A stretch of DNA of 59,581 nt, taken from the NCBI RefSeq assembly GCF_015356825.1, contig NZ_JAACYW010000038.1, forward strand, positions 1 through 59,581, written 5' to 3'. Made by a program: the position numbers and the translations under genes. Each line of letters begins with the position of its first letter. Position 1 is the stretch's first letter. The stretch is from Catenulispora rubra. Lineage in GTDB: Bacteria; Actinomycetota; Actinomycetes; Streptomycetales; Catenulisporaceae. The notes under the pieces were generated by a model. The model searched no databases. It was not told the origin of the DNA and was given only the letters and a program-made list of their open reading frames with translations. Positions 16,819 to 25,575 of this stretch are shown here, one piece after another.

Positions 16819-18018
16819 ATGGAGACTTGTCAGCACTGCGGGACCGTCCTGCCGAAAACGCCGGGGGCGCGCTATTGCCCCAATTGCGGCGAGATGTCGG
16901 CGACGGTCCCGGCTGCTGTGTCCGATCCGACCCAGGCCTACGCGGCCGTGGGCGTGGGCAATCAGGGCGTGCCGAGCGCCCCGCCCGACAGCGGTATGAC
17001 GTGGGCTCTGCCACCTCAGGAGGCGGCGACTCAGGCCATCCCGGCGCAGGGCGCTCCACCGGAGCCGGACCCGTTCGCTCATCTGTACCGCCCCGAGGGC
17101 GGCGCGGCGCGGGTCAACCCGAACGCCACGCAGGTGATGCAGCCGGTCGCGCCCGACTTCGGCCGGCCGGGGTACGACCAGCCCGCCTACGACCAGCCGA
17201 TCGACTACCAGTCCGGGGGCGGCGGCGCCTACGCCGAGCCCTACGACGGCGGGTACGCCGACGACTACCCGGCCGAACCCGAGGACGGCCGGCGCTCCAA
17301 CCGCGGCGCGATGATCGGCATCGGCGTCGCGGCCGGCGCGGTCCTGGTGATCGTGGTCTCGCTGATCACCCTCGGCGGCGGCAGCGGCACCCCGGCCGCG
17401 GCGCCCGGCGGGGCGCAGGGCTCGGTCACCACCCCGACCGGGACGCCCAGCTCGGCCGCGCAGGCGTCGGCGCCGGCCAGCACCTCTGCCCGCTCCTCGC
17501 CGAGCAGCTCGGCCAGCTCGCCGACCCAGCACACCCCGGGTCAGATGCAGCTCGGCGACACCGGCGCCGAGGTGAAGTGGCTGCAGACCCGGCTGCACCA
17601 GCTCGGGCTCTACAACGGTCCGATCAACGGCACCTTCGACGCGCAGACGCAGGCCGCGGTCGCCGCCTTCCAGAACCGGAGCCACGCGACGGACCCCTCC
17701 GGCGTCGTCGGCCGGTCCACCCGGACCGCGCTGATCGCCGCGGGCAGCAAGCCCACGCTGGCCGTCCAGCTGGGTGGTGGCCTTCCGATCTTCGGCGGCG
17801 GGGACAAGCATCACAAGGGCGCCAACCCCGCGGACGTCAAGCGGCTGCAGCAGGCGCTGGCCGTGGCGCTGAACGCGAACGTGAAGGCCAGCGGCCAGTT
17901 CGACCCGGACACGTTCGCCGCCGTGGTGCAGTACCAGAGCGCGTTGCACCTGTCTCCGGACGGGGTCGTCAACGGTCCGGTGTGGACCGCGTTGCAGCAG
18001 GGGCAGATCGTCGGCTGA
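16819..18018 (+). CDS. zinc-ribbon membrane protein with two extracellular peptidoglycan-binding domains
   Basis: 399-residue single-pass protein. Residues 4-23 form a cytoplasmic zinc ribbon (CQHCG ... CPNCG). A proline/glutamine-rich linker follows, then a membrane helix near residues 165-187 (MIGIGVAAGAVLVIVVSLIT), a Ser/Thr/Ala linker, and two PG_binding_1 units: about 238-310 (LGDTGAEVKWLQTRLHQLGL) and about 330-399 (ADVKRLQQALAVALNANVKA). The topology would anchor the cytoplasmic ribbon to the cell wall. ATG 16819 begins the ribbon. It is monocistronic between LysR and a convergent small gene. Confidence 0.85.
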   Translation: METCQHCGTVLPKTPGARYCPNCGEMSATVPAAVSDPTQAYAAVGVGNQGVPSAPPDSGMTWALPPQEAATQAIPAQGAPPEPDPFAHLYRPEGGAARVNPNATQVMQPVAPDFGRPGYDQPAYDQPIDYQSGGGGAYAEPYDGGYADDYPAEPEDGRRSNRGAMIGIGVAAGAVLVIVVSLITLGGGSGTPAAAPGGAQGSVTTPTGTPSSAAQASAPASTSARSSPSSSASSPTQHTPGQMQLGDTGAEVKWLQTRLHQLGLYNGPINGTFDAQTQAAVAAFQNRSHATDPSGVVGRSTRTALIAAGSKPTLAVQLGGGLPIFGGGDKHHKGANPADVKRLQQALAVALNANVKASGQFDPDTFAAVVQYQSALHLSPDGVVNGPVWTALQQGQIVG

Positions 18019-18044
18019 GCCTGCGGGTCCGCCTCAGTGCTTGT

Positions 18045-18386
18045 TCAGCGCTTCTTCGGAGCGCGCAGCTCCGAGGCGTCCTTCAGGCCGACCTCGACCA
18101 ACAGCGCGTCGCGTTCCGAGCGCGGGATCGAAGTCCACCGCTGGCCGCGGAGCGCGCCCTCCAGGGCCAGCAGCATGTGCGCGCACTCGTTGCCCTCGGC
18201 GGTGTCGGCGATCAGTTGCCACACCTCGATGGCGCCGCGCTCGCGGACCTCGTCCAGGGTGGTGACGCCGACGTCGCGGAGCCGTTGGGTCAGTACCGGC
18301 CCTATGTTCACGGCGTTCTGGATCGGGGTGACCGTCTCAGTCGAACTCACGCCTCCAAGCCTGAACCGGGAACGGGAAGCGGGCAT
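18045..18386 (-). CDS. TfoX C-terminal-domain-like helix-hairpin-helix protein
   Basis: Small protein (up to 113 residues) whose core NIGPVLTQRLRDVGVTTLDE with RGAIEVWQLIADT resembles the TfoX/Sxy C-terminal domain, a helix-hairpin-helix-like fold. The N-terminal TfoX domain is absent, which is common in actinobacteria. ATG 18386 is used; GTG 18350 is possible but its GGAGG is too close (1 bp). Function unknown; a role in DNA transformation should not be assumed. Confidence 0.7.
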   Translation of the reverse strand: MPASRSRFRLGGVSSTETVTPIQNAVNIGPVLTQRLRDVGVTTLDEVRERGAIEVWQLIADTAEGNECAHMLLALEGALRGQRWTSIPRSERDALLVEVGLKDASELRAPKKR

Positions 18387-18442
18387 CTCGGACTGACCCG
18401 TCAGGGGACGCGGACTGTTCGGCGTGCTTCTCAGCCGGCCGC

Positions 18443-18856
18443 TCAGACGATGGTGACCGGCTCCTCGGTGACCTCGCCGTCGACGATCCGGAACGAGCGG
18501 AACTGAAAGTCCCCGAGTTTGTCCGTGTCGCGCGTGGACACCAGCACGTAATGCGCGTTGGGTTCAGAGGCATAACTGATGTCGGTCCGCGAGGGACGGG
18601 CCTCGGTCGAAGTGTGCGAGTGGTAGATGATCACCGGCTCCTCGTCCCGGTCGTCCATCTCCCGCCACACCTTGAACTGCTCGGCCGGGTCCAGGCTGTA
18701 GAACGTCGGCGAGCGCTCGGCGTTGGTCATCGGCACGAAGCGCTCGGGGCGGTCCGAGCCCTCGCGGCCGGCCACGATCCCGCAGGCCTCGTCCGGGTGG
18801 TCCTTGCGGGCGTGCGCGACGATCGCGTCGTAGATCTCCTGCGAGACGTTCAGCAT
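18443..18856 (-). CDS. M67 (JAMM/MPN) metallopeptidase, Mec-like
   Basis: 137-residue zinc isopeptidase. The JAMM motif is complete: the glutamate in PDEACGIVAG, then HSHTSTEARPSRTD giving H-x-H-x7-S-x2-D. Family members in actinobacteria (Mec) trim amino acids from the C-terminus of small ubiquitin-like sulfur carriers such as CysO. Here no carrier or cysM gene is adjacent: the neighbours are a TfoX-like gene and a divergent sugar transporter. ATG 18856 starts the conserved domain. Confidence 0.88.
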   Translation of the reverse strand: MLNVSQEIYDAIVAHARKDHPDEACGIVAGREGSDRPERFVPMTNAERSPTFYSLDPAEQFKVWREMDDRDEEPVIIYHSHTSTEARPSRTDISYASEPNAHYVLVSTRDTDKLGDFQFRSFRIVDGEVTEEPVTIV

Positions 18857-18933
18857 GCGCACCACGGTAGGCCAACCACCCGATCGGACGCATCGCCGCA
18901 TCGCCTGGCGGGATCGGCGGCAGGGGTAGGGGT

Positions 18934-20343
18934 ATGACGACCAGGACCGAGCCCTCGTCGGCGACCGTGGCGCCCCGCATCGTGTTCATCGCCGCCGCCG
19001 CGGCGCTGGGCGGCTTCCTGTTCGGTTACGACTCCGCGGTCATCAACGGCGCCGTCACCGGGATCCAGCACGACTTCAAGGTGGGCAGCGGTACCACCGG
19101 CTTCATGGTCGCCGCGGCCCTGCCCGGGGCCGCCGCCGGGGCGATCGCCGGCGGCTGGATGGCCGACCGGATCGGCCGGATCAAGGCCATGCAGATCGCG
19201 GCCGTGCTGTTCACGATCAGCGGCGTCGGCAGCATGTTCTCCTACCAACCGTGGGACCTGACGCTCTGGCGCGTCATCGGCGGCTTCGCCATCGGCATCG
19301 CCTCGGTGATCGGCCCGGCCTACATCGCCGAGGTCTCCCCGCCGGCCTTCCGCGGCCGGCTGACCGCCTTCCAGCAGCTGGCGATCGTGCTGGGCATCGC
19401 CATCTCGGCGGTGGTCAACTACGTGATCAACCAGTGGGCCGGCGGGACCAACACCGACCACCTCGGCGGGCTGGCGGCCTGGCGCTGGATGCTCGGCGCC
19501 GAGGTGGTGCCGGCGATCGTGTACGGCGTGCTGAGCTCGATGATCCCGGAGTCGCCGCGGTTCCTGGTCGCGGTCGGGCGGGACGCCCAGGCCCGGCAGG
19601 TGCTCGCCGAGGTCGAGGGCACGCACGCGAACGTCGACACGCGCATCGCCGAGATCCGCGAGCAGCTGGCCGGGGAGGTCAAACCGAACCTGGTGGAGCT
19701 GCTCACACCGAGTCGCAGGAACCTGCTGGCGGTGGTCTGGATCGGCATCGCGCTGTCGGTGTTCCAGCAGTTCGTCGGCATCAACGTGATCTTCTACTAC
19801 AGCTCCCTGCTGTGGCAGTCGGTCGGCATCAACACCTCCAACTCGCTGCTGATCTCGATGATCTCGGCGGTGGTGAACATCGCCGGCACGGTGGTCGCGA
19901 TGTCGCTGGTGGACCGGATCGGCCGGCGTCCGCTGCTGCTGATCGGCTCGGTGGGCATGGCCGCGACGCTGGGGCTGTGCGCGTGGATGTTCTCCTACGG
20001 CAGCCACGTCAACGGGAAGACGACGATGCCGAAGGGGCAGGGGATCGCCGCGCTGATCGGGGCGAACGCCTACGTGTTCTTCTTCGCGATGTCGTGGGGC
20101 GTGGTGGTGTGGGTGCTGCTCGGCGAGATGTTCCCGAACCGCATCAGGGCCTTGGCGCTGTCCGTCGCGGCCAGCGCCCAGTGGCTGGCGAACTGGCTGG
20201 TGACGGTCTCGTTCCCGTCGCTGTCCCGCTGGAGCCTGGCCGGCGCGTACTCGCTCTACGCGATCGCCGCGGCCGTTTCCATCCCCTTCGTCTACTACCT
20301 CGTACGCGAAACGAAGGGAAAAACCTTGGAATCCATGGGTTAG
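18934..20343 (+). CDS. MFS sugar porter
   Basis: Twelve-helix transporter of 469 residues in the sugar-porter family, probably hexose:proton symport. Signatures: GGFLFGYDSAVINGA in helix 1, DRIGRIK between helices 2 and 3, PAYIAEVSPPAFRGRL, PESPRFLVAVGR after helix 6, VFQQFVGINVIFYYS in helix 7, DRIGRRPLL and the end motif ETKGKTLESM. It resembles GlcP-type glucose transporters of Streptomyces, but the substrate is not fixed. ATG 18934 follows a weak AGGGG. It diverges from the JAMM gene over 77 bp. Confidence 0.92.
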   Translation: MTTRTEPSSATVAPRIVFIAAAAALGGFLFGYDSAVINGAVTGIQHDFKVGSGTTGFMVAAALPGAAAGAIAGGWMADRIGRIKAMQIAAVLFTISGVGSMFSYQPWDLTLWRVIGGFAIGIASVIGPAYIAEVSPPAFRGRLTAFQQLAIVLGIAISAVVNYVINQWAGGTNTDHLGGLAAWRWMLGAEVVPAIVYGVLSSMIPESPRFLVAVGRDAQARQVLAEVEGTHANVDTRIAEIREQLAGEVKPNLVELLTPSRRNLLAVVWIGIALSVFQQFVGINVIFYYSSLLWQSVGINTSNSLLISMISAVVNIAGTVVAMSLVDRIGRRPLLLIGSVGMAATLGLCAWMFSYGSHVNGKTTMPKGQGIAALIGANAYVFFFAMSWGVVVWVLLGEMFPNRIRALALSVAASAQWLANWLVTVSFPSLSRWSLAGAYSLYAIAAAVSIPFVYYLVRETKGKTLESMG

Positions 20344-20382
20344 GTGTCGCGTAAGGACCCTTCTGCGTCGCAGGATGGACCC

Positions 20383-20895
20383 ATGGGCCTTGACTTCCGC
20401 ACCGATCCGGAGACCTTGCGCGAGATCGTCGACGATCCCGCCGCACTGTCCGCCCGGATCGGCACCCTGGCCGCGCTCGACCTCGAGGAGTTGCCCGACG
20501 CCCGCTCGGAGTACGCCAACCTGCTGCGCATCGCCGGCCGCCACGAAGAGGCCGCCCTCGAAGCAGAACTGACCCTCGCCTCCGCCGACATGTCCGGAGA
20601 CCTCCGCCGCATGGTCCGCGCCATGCTCCTGGTGGGCCACGCCCGCCAGTGGCGCGGCGAATGGGACCAGGCCGACACCATGTTCCACCGCGCCGAGAAA
20701 CTGGCCCTGTACCTGAAGGACGACCACCTGGTCGCCGCCGCCGCCCACCACTCCGGCCGCAGCTTCTACGACCAGGGCAAGCACGTGGAGGCGGCGCTGC
20801 GCTTCCGGCTCGCCCTGGAGATCGACCAGCGGATCGGGAGCCCGAAGCTGCCGGTGGTGCGGGAGGCTTTCGAGGCGGCGATGGCGAAGTTGTAG
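20383..20895 (+). CDS. tetratricopeptide-like helical protein
   Basis: 170-residue soluble protein made of helix pairs of TPR type: ANLLRIAGRHEEAALEAELT, GHARQWRGEWDQADTMFHRA, HHSGRSFYDQGKHVEAALRF. TPR scaffolds bind peptides; no partner is visible. ATG 20383 has AGGATGG upstream. A GTG at 20344, directly after the transporter stop, is in frame and would add 13 residues, so cotranscription with the transporter is likely. Confidence 0.75.
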   Translation: MGLDFRTDPETLREIVDDPAALSARIGTLAALDLEELPDARSEYANLLRIAGRHEEAALEAELTLASADMSGDLRRMVRAMLLVGHARQWRGEWDQADTMFHRAEKLALYLKDDHLVAAAAHHSGRSFYDQGKHVEAALRFRLALEIDQRIGSPKLPVVREAFEAAMAKL

Positions 20896-20929
20896 GGGGC
20901 TGCCAGCCTCCTGGCTGGGGCGGGAACCT

Positions 20930-20963
20930 GCTGGTCGGCGCCTTGCAGCGAGCGCCGACCAGC
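20930..20963. terminator. bidirectional terminator hairpin between TPR and methyltransferase genes
   Basis: Perfect 12-bp stem GCTGGTCGGCGC / GCGCCGACCAGC with a 10-nt loop, between two convergent genes. A smaller hairpin, CCAGCC-TCCT-GGCTGG, lies at 20903-20918. Confidence 0.65.
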
Positions 20964-20964
20964 G

Positions 20965-21717
20965 TCAGCCGCCGAGCCGGAATGCCGCGAGCCTGTACTC
21001 CGGATCGGCCCGCCTGGCGTCCTGCTCCGGCAGCGACTCCAGCGCGTCGCAGATCTCCGCCACTCGGCGCGGATCGGCCCGCCGCGTCCAGGCGATCTCC
21101 TCCCGTACCCGGCGTGCCCACTCGCGTGGCGACCGGCCCTGGCCGTGTCCGACGTAGCCGGCCGTTCCCGCCGGCCCCAGTCCCGCCGCTGCCGCGAGGT
21201 CCCGTACCCGCTCCATGCCGTCGCTCGCCGGCGGAGCCAGTTCCCGTTGGGCTGCTCGCAGGATGTCGCCGACGTCGCTCGATGTCTCGAACTGCGCCGA
21301 GTTCTTGTCCACGGTCGTCACCATCACCCCGCCCGGCCGCAACACCCGCGCTGCCTCGGCGATCGCCGCTGTCACCACGGGTTCGTCGACCAGGTGCAGT
21401 AGCCACATGAACGTCACCGCGTCCACCGACCGCGACGCCACAGGTAGCCGCGTCGCATCGCCGCGTACCGCTGTCCCGCGGCCGTCGAGCCGGGGCCGCG
21501 CCAGCGCCAGCATCCCGGCGGACATGTCCACGCCGACCACCGTCCGCCCCGGCGCCGTCAGCAGCTCCGTCACAATGCCGGTCCCGCACGCCACGTCCAC
21601 CAGCGCCGCGCAGTCCCCCGGCACCAACTCCAGCACCGCCCCGGCCGCCGCACGGGCTCGCGCCGCGCCGCCGCGCGTCCGGTCGTAATGAGCCGCTTCA
21701 AGGTCGTAATCCAGCAC
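20965..21717 (-). CDS. class I SAM-dependent methyltransferase
   Basis: 250-residue protein with a Rossmann methyltransferase fold: motif I VDVACGTGIVTELL, the acidic end of strand 2 VVGVDMSAGML, and RGDATRLPVASRSVDAVTF near motif II/III. This matches the ubiquinone/menaquinone-biosynthesis-type methyltransferase superfamily but gives no substrate. GTG 21717 begins the natural N-terminus VLDYDLEAAHYDRTR; the ribosome site is poor. It is divergent from the luciferase-like gene with 151 bp between. Confidence 0.82.
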   Translation of the reverse strand: MLDYDLEAAHYDRTRGGAARARAAAGAVLELVPGDCAALVDVACGTGIVTELLTAPGRTVVGVDMSAGMLALARPRLDGRGTAVRGDATRLPVASRSVDAVTFMWLLHLVDEPVVTAAIAEAARVLRPGGVMVTTVDKNSAQFETSSDVGDILRAAQRELAPPASDGMERVRDLAAAAGLGPAGTAGYVGHGQGRSPREWARRVREEIAWTRRADPRRVAEICDALESLPEQDARRADPEYRLAAFRLGG

Positions 21718-21868
21718 GCTGGAGACGATACGACGCCTACTCCCGGCAGAGTACGCACGCGACCTCCCCTCGCCGGACGCCCGCCTCCCCGCGGTAGGAG
21801 CAGGATCGGTCCAAAGAGCACCGCAGCACGCAGACGCAGCACGCAGAACCCCACCCAGGGAGACCGCC

Positions 21869-22732
21869 ATGCACCCCCGCACCTTCCGCTTCGCCGTCGT
21901 CGCGGCACTGGCCCCGACCGCCAAGGCCTGGCAGGCACTGGCCCGGAGGGCCGAGGAACTCGGCTACGACACCCTGCTGGCCCCGGACACCATGACCACC
22001 CTGGAGCCCTTCACCGCCCTCGCCGCGGCCGCCACCGCCACTGAACGCCTCCGCGTCGGCACCTTCGTCCTCCCGGCGCCGTTCTACCCGCCCTCGGAGA
22101 TCGCCTGGCGCGCGCTGGCCCTGGACCTGCTCTCCGGCGGCCGCTTCGACCTGGGCCTGGGCGCCGGCCGCCCCGGGGCCGAGGACGAGGTCGTGCACCG
22201 CGAGCGGCGCTTCGGCACGCCGGCCGAGCGGGTGAAGCAGCTCGCTGACGCCCTCCACATCGTCAAGGAGGAGATGGCCGCCGCGGCGACCGGCCGCTCC
22301 CTGCTCAAGCCGGTCCAGACCCCGCACCCGCCGATCCTGGTCGCCGCCTCCGGCCCCAAGATGTTCCAGCTGGCCGCCGCCGAGGCCGACATCATCACCC
22401 TCGGCCTCAGCCCGCGCACCACCGAGGAAGGCCTCGCCGCGAAGGTCGCCGAGCTCCGCGTGATCGCCGGCTCCCGCTTCGACGACCTCGAACTCAACTA
22501 CAACATCGCCGGCGTCGGCACCGATCTGCCCGCCTACCTGAGCCAGCAGATGGGCGTCGATCCCGCCGAGCTGATCCGCACCGGCGCCCCGGCCGTCCTC
22601 ACCGGCACGCCGCAGGAGATGGCCGACACGCTGCGCCGCCGCCGCGACGAGCTGGGCATCTCCTCCATCGCGGTGAACGGGATGTTCCTGGAGCAGCTGG
22701 CCCCGGTGGTGGAGGTCCTGTCAGGGAACTGA
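21869..22732 (+). CDS. LLM-class (luciferase-like) flavin/F420-dependent oxidoreductase
   Basis: 287-residue TIM-barrel enzyme of the bacterial luciferase family. Visible parts: RFAVVAALAPTAKAWQALAR, GTFVLPAPFYPPSEIAWRAL, the family turn LSGGRFDLGLGAGRPGAEDE, and HPPILVAASGPKMFQLAA near the cofactor. Actinobacterial members of this type mostly use coenzyme F420, so a hydride transfer to an unknown substrate is the best guess. GGGAGA stands 7 bp before ATG 21869. It converges with HxlR over 17 bp. Confidence 0.87.
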   Translation: MHPRTFRFAVVAALAPTAKAWQALARRAEELGYDTLLAPDTMTTLEPFTALAAAATATERLRVGTFVLPAPFYPPSEIAWRALALDLLSGGRFDLGLGAGRPGAEDEVVHRERRFGTPAERVKQLADALHIVKEEMAAAATGRSLLKPVQTPHPPILVAASGPKMFQLAAAEADIITLGLSPRTTEEGLAAKVAELRVIAGSRFDDLELNYNIAGVGTDLPAYLSQQMGVDPAELIRTGAPAVLTGTPQEMADTLRRRRDELGISSIAVNGMFLEQLAPVVEVLSGN

Positions 22733-22749
22733 ATACGAACCGAGTACGC

Positions 22750-23214
22750 CTAGCGCCGATCGGCCGGCATCCCCGGCCCGATCTCGGCGCTGATCTCCGC
22801 CGGATCGTCGACGACGCCGCAGTGCGCGCAGACCGTCTGCTGCGTGACGCCGCCACCGCACACCGAGTGCACATAAAAAATCGGCGGCTCGCCCTCCGTC
22901 GCCCACTGGTCGCCCCATTCCGAGAGCGCGACCAGCGAGTGCGCCAGCGCCCGGCCCTTGTCGGTCAGCAGGTACTCGTACTGCTCCGGCTGCTGCGAGT
23001 ACTGGTGACGGCGCATGATGCCCGTCTCGACGAAGCCGTCGAGGCGGGTCTTGAGGATGTTGGTCGCGATCCCGAGGCTCCGCTGGAAGTCGCTGTACCG
23101 CGTCGCGCCGGCGAACAGCGCGTCGCGGACGATCAGCAGGCTCCAGCGTTCCCCGATCACCTCCAGGGCCCGCGCGATCGAGCACACCTGAGAGTCGTAC
23201 GTCTTCCCGAGCAT
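22750..23214 (-). CDS. HxlR-family transcriptional regulator
   Basis: 154-residue winged-helix regulator (CSIARALEVIGERWSLLIVR, TRYSDFQRSLGIATNILKTR, GIMRRHQYSQQPEQYEYLLT). HxlR proteins often sense electrophiles through an N-terminal cysteine; Cys11 is in the right place. The tail adds a CGGGVTQQTVCAHCG cysteine cluster that may bind zinc. It is divergent from the SRPBCC gene, and the 57 bp between them hold two copies of CTTGCATGATG that are the likely operators. Confidence 0.9.
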   Translation of the reverse strand: MLGKTYDSQVCSIARALEVIGERWSLLIVRDALFAGATRYSDFQRSLGIATNILKTRLDGFVETGIMRRHQYSQQPEQYEYLLTDKGRALAHSLVALSEWGDQWATEGEPPIFYVHSVCGGGVTQQTVCAHCGVVDDPAEISAEIGPGMPADRR

Positions 23215-23234
23215 GAACTCATTCTACCGAACCA

Positions 23235-23281
23235 CTTGCATGATGAAAGCGCCTCGCCTACCGTTGCTTGCATGATGCAAG
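23235..23281 (+). promoter_or_regulatory. promoter and paired HxlR operators of the SRPBCC gene
   Basis: TTGCAT (23236-23241), a 17-bp spacer and TACCGT (23259-23264) make a good -35/-10 pair, placing the transcript start at about 23271-23272, on the start codon: a leaderless mRNA. The palindrome CTTGCATGATGCAAG (23267-23281) covers that start point, and its near copy CTTGCATGATGAAAG (23235-23249), 32 bp upstream, covers the -35. Both would be blocked by a bound regulator. Confidence 0.65.
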
Positions 23282-23880
23282 TCACACGGGAACGCCAAGA
23301 AGCCCAGCACTACACCACGACCTTCACCGTGGATCGCACCCCGAGCGAGGCCTACGAGGCCGTCGTCAACGTCCGCGGCTGGTGGTCCGAAGCCGTCGAA
23401 GGAGTCACCGACCAGATCGGCGGCGTCTTCGACTACCGGTTCCAGGACGTCCACCGCTGTCGCGTCCGCGTCACGGAGCTCGTGCCCGGCCGAAAGGTCG
23501 CCTGGCACATCGAGGACAACTACTTCGACTTCATCGAAGACCAGAGGGAATGGACCGGCACCGACGTCGTCTTCGAGATCCGCCCGACCGACGCCGGCAC
23601 CGAGGTCCACTTCACCCACGTCGGCCTGCTCCCGCAGGACGAGTGCTACGACGTCTGCTCCAACGCCTGGGGCGGCTACATCGGCGGCAGCCTGCGCAGC
23701 CTGATCGAGACCGGCCAGGGCCACCCCAACCCGAAGCACGACGGCGACGCCCCGGACCACCAGGACGCCGCTTCCGCCGTACGCGCCGTACGCGCCGAGC
23801 GCGCCGAGCGTGCGGGAGACACCGAGCACGCCGCACGCGCCGAGAACGCCAAGAACGCGGCGCAGCCCCGCCTCACATAA
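23272..23880 (+). CDS. SRPBCC-fold protein (AHSA1-like)
   Basis: 202-residue protein. Residues 1-145 form a START/SRPBCC ligand-binding domain (YTTTFTVDRTPSEAYEAVVN, GWWSEAVEGVTDQIGGVFDY, HFTHVGL). The last 45 residues are a repetitive Ala/Arg/Glu tail (AVRAVRAERAERAGDTEHAA) that looks low-complexity. There is no ribosome site before ATG 23272; the promoter geometry suggests a leaderless message. It is controlled with, and probably by, the divergent HxlR gene. The ligand is unknown. Confidence 0.8.
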   Translation: MMQVTRERQEAQHYTTTFTVDRTPSEAYEAVVNVRGWWSEAVEGVTDQIGGVFDYRFQDVHRCRVRVTELVPGRKVAWHIEDNYFDFIEDQREWTGTDVVFEIRPTDAGTEVHFTHVGLLPQDECYDVCSNAWGGYIGGSLRSLIETGQGHPNPKHDGDAPDHQDAASAVRAVRAERAERAGDTEHAARAENAKNAAQPRLT

Positions 23881-24598
23881 GGGCCCGAACAGCCCCGTAC
23901 TCATGCCAGGGCTCGGTCAGAATCCGTTCCGGCCCCTCGGCATGCCCGCGCCCGCTGACCCGGTAGTACAGCATCCGCCGCGTCGTGTCCGACTCGTAGT
24001 TCCCCCCGATGTTGTGCCCGAGCAAGTAGTGCGCGAGCAACAGGTCCCCGGCGCGCGCGGTGACCTGTTCCGGCTCGGGCAGCTTGATGTCCGGGTACGC
24101 GCAGTACATCTCCACACCGCGCTCCCGGAAGTACTCCGCATGAGTGAGGTGCGTACCCGGCCAGACCCACAGGTTCCCCGAGTTCTCCGTCGTCTGGTCG
24201 GTGACGAAGACCCCGGCCAGCAGCGTGAAGCTGTTCGGCTTGAAGCCCGGCGTCGGCTCGCTGATCGCGGCGTCGATGTGCGGCCGCCCCGGCTGGTGCG
24301 AGAACGGCGGGATGTTCAGCGCCACCTGCACTTGCTGGGGCTCCTCCAACAGCCCGGGCTCGGTCAGCGCCTCGGCATAAGCGAACCCGGCATCCATCAG
24401 CGGTTCGATCAGCGCCGGCTCATCCGCGGCGACCGGGAAGTAGAAGTGATGCCCGACGTGGCCCTCGGCCGGCGGCTTGGCCGCGATCAACTCGTCGATC
24501 CGCCGGCTCGCGCGCTCGACGATCTCCGCGTCCACCACACCGGGTACGACGAGGTACCCCCGTTCGCCGAACTCTTTCAGCTGCTCCTCGCTCAACAC
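23873..24598 (-). CDS. phytanoyl-CoA dioxygenase (PhyH) family oxygenase
   Basis: 241-residue non-haem Fe(II)/2-oxoglutarate oxygenase. The iron triad is HID in GRPHIDAAISEP and the distal His in YLLGHNIGGN; the Arg of DTTRRMLYYRV fits 2-oxoglutarate binding. Bacterial PhyH proteins hydroxylate many small molecules, so the substrate is open. ATG 24598 starts MLSEEQLKEFGERGYLVVPG, the normal N-terminus. The stop overlaps the convergent SRPBCC gene by 8 bp. The sterol-desaturase-type gene lies 42 bp upstream on the same strand and may be cotranscribed. Confidence 0.87.
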   Translation of the reverse strand: MLSEEQLKEFGERGYLVVPGVVDAEIVERASRRIDELIAAKPPAEGHVGHHFYFPVAADEPALIEPLMDAGFAYAEALTEPGLLEEPQQVQVALNIPPFSHQPGRPHIDAAISEPTPGFKPNSFTLLAGVFVTDQTTENSGNLWVWPGTHLTHAEYFRERGVEMYCAYPDIKLPEPEQVTARAGDLLLAHYLLGHNIGGNYESDTTRRMLYYRVSGRGHAEGPERILTEPWHEYGAVRALM

Positions 24599-24640
24599 AC
24601 CGCCAGCCTAGGCACGGCGGCTGAAGCCGGGCGACGGGTT

Positions 24641-25498
24641 TTACGCCGACATGCCTGAAACCGTCGGTGACCAGCCGGGACCCCGCAGCACGTAACCGAA
24701 CTTCGCCCGCCAGCCGTCCGCGCTCCGCACGTCCCGCGCGATCGCGGCGTATTCGTGCACTGCGACGCGCAGCGGGTTGAACGTGCCGATGTTCTTCGTC
24801 AGCCCGTACTGCACCGGCTCGCCCTCGGGCTCGAAGGACCGGAACAGCCGGTCGAAGACGATGAACACCCCGCCGTAGTTCTTGTCCAGGTAGCCCTGGT
24901 TCGACCCGTGGTGCACGCGGTGGTGCGAGGGCGTGTTCATCACGAACTCGACCGGCCGCCACATCTCGCCGATCCGCTCGGTGTGGATCCAGAACTGGTA
25001 CAGCAGGTTCATCGCCGCGGTCGCGAAGATCATGTACGACGGGAACCCGGCCAGCGCCAGCGGCAGCAGGAACACCGTGTTGCCGACGCCGGTCCAGGTC
25101 TGCCGCAGCGCGGTCGACAGGTTGTAGTGCCGGCTGGAGTGGTGCACCACGTGCGAGGCCCACAGGATCCGGACGCGGTGGTTGGCCCGGTGCTCCCAGT
25201 AGTAGAAGAAGTCGTACGCCACGAACAGCACGAGCCAGCTGGTCAGCGAACTCCCGATGCGCCACGGCGAGATCGCGTGCACCCCGGCCACCGCGGCGAC
25301 CGTCACCAGGCCCCAGCCCAGATTGCAGACGATCGAGCCGATGCCCATCGTCAGCGACGTCGCGGTGTCCTTGACGGTGTAGCCCTGCTCGCCCGGGTCC
25401 GGGAAGAACCGCAGCGAGAGCAGTTCCAGCGCCATGAACAGCACATAGAACGGGATCGCGAGGGTCGTGAGGTCTATGCCGTCGATCACACGGCGCAT
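24641..25498 (-). CDS. fatty-acid hydroxylase / sterol desaturase family membrane oxygenase
   Basis: 285-residue membrane di-iron enzyme with about four hydrophobic segments. The histidine clusters are in place: YYWEHRANHRVR (HxxxH), SHVVHHSSRHYN (HxxHH) and TPSHHRVHHGSN (HxxHH). It hydroxylates or desaturates a lipid; terpenoid and fatty-acid substrates are both known in the family. ATG 25498 is the only good start. It is followed by PhyH, a second oxygenase, suggesting a short lipid-modifying operon. Confidence 0.9.
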   Translation of the reverse strand: MRRVIDGIDLTTLAIPFYVLFMALELLSLRFFPDPGEQGYTVKDTATSLTMGIGSIVCNLGWGLVTVAAVAGVHAISPWRIGSSLTSWLVLFVAYDFFYYWEHRANHRVRILWASHVVHHSSRHYNLSTALRQTWTGVGNTVFLLPLALAGFPSYMIFATAAMNLLYQFWIHTERIGEMWRPVEFVMNTPSHHRVHHGSNQGYLDKNYGGVFIVFDRLFRSFEPEGEPVQYGLTKNIGTFNPLRVAVHEYAAIARDVRSADGWRAKFGYVLRGPGWSPTVSGMSA

Positions 25499-25575
25499 GT
25501 TACTGAGCGGTAGCCCAACTGGCCAGAGCCAGCGGGCTACCGCTCCTTACGCCGCGCCTCGCCAGACCTGGGACC

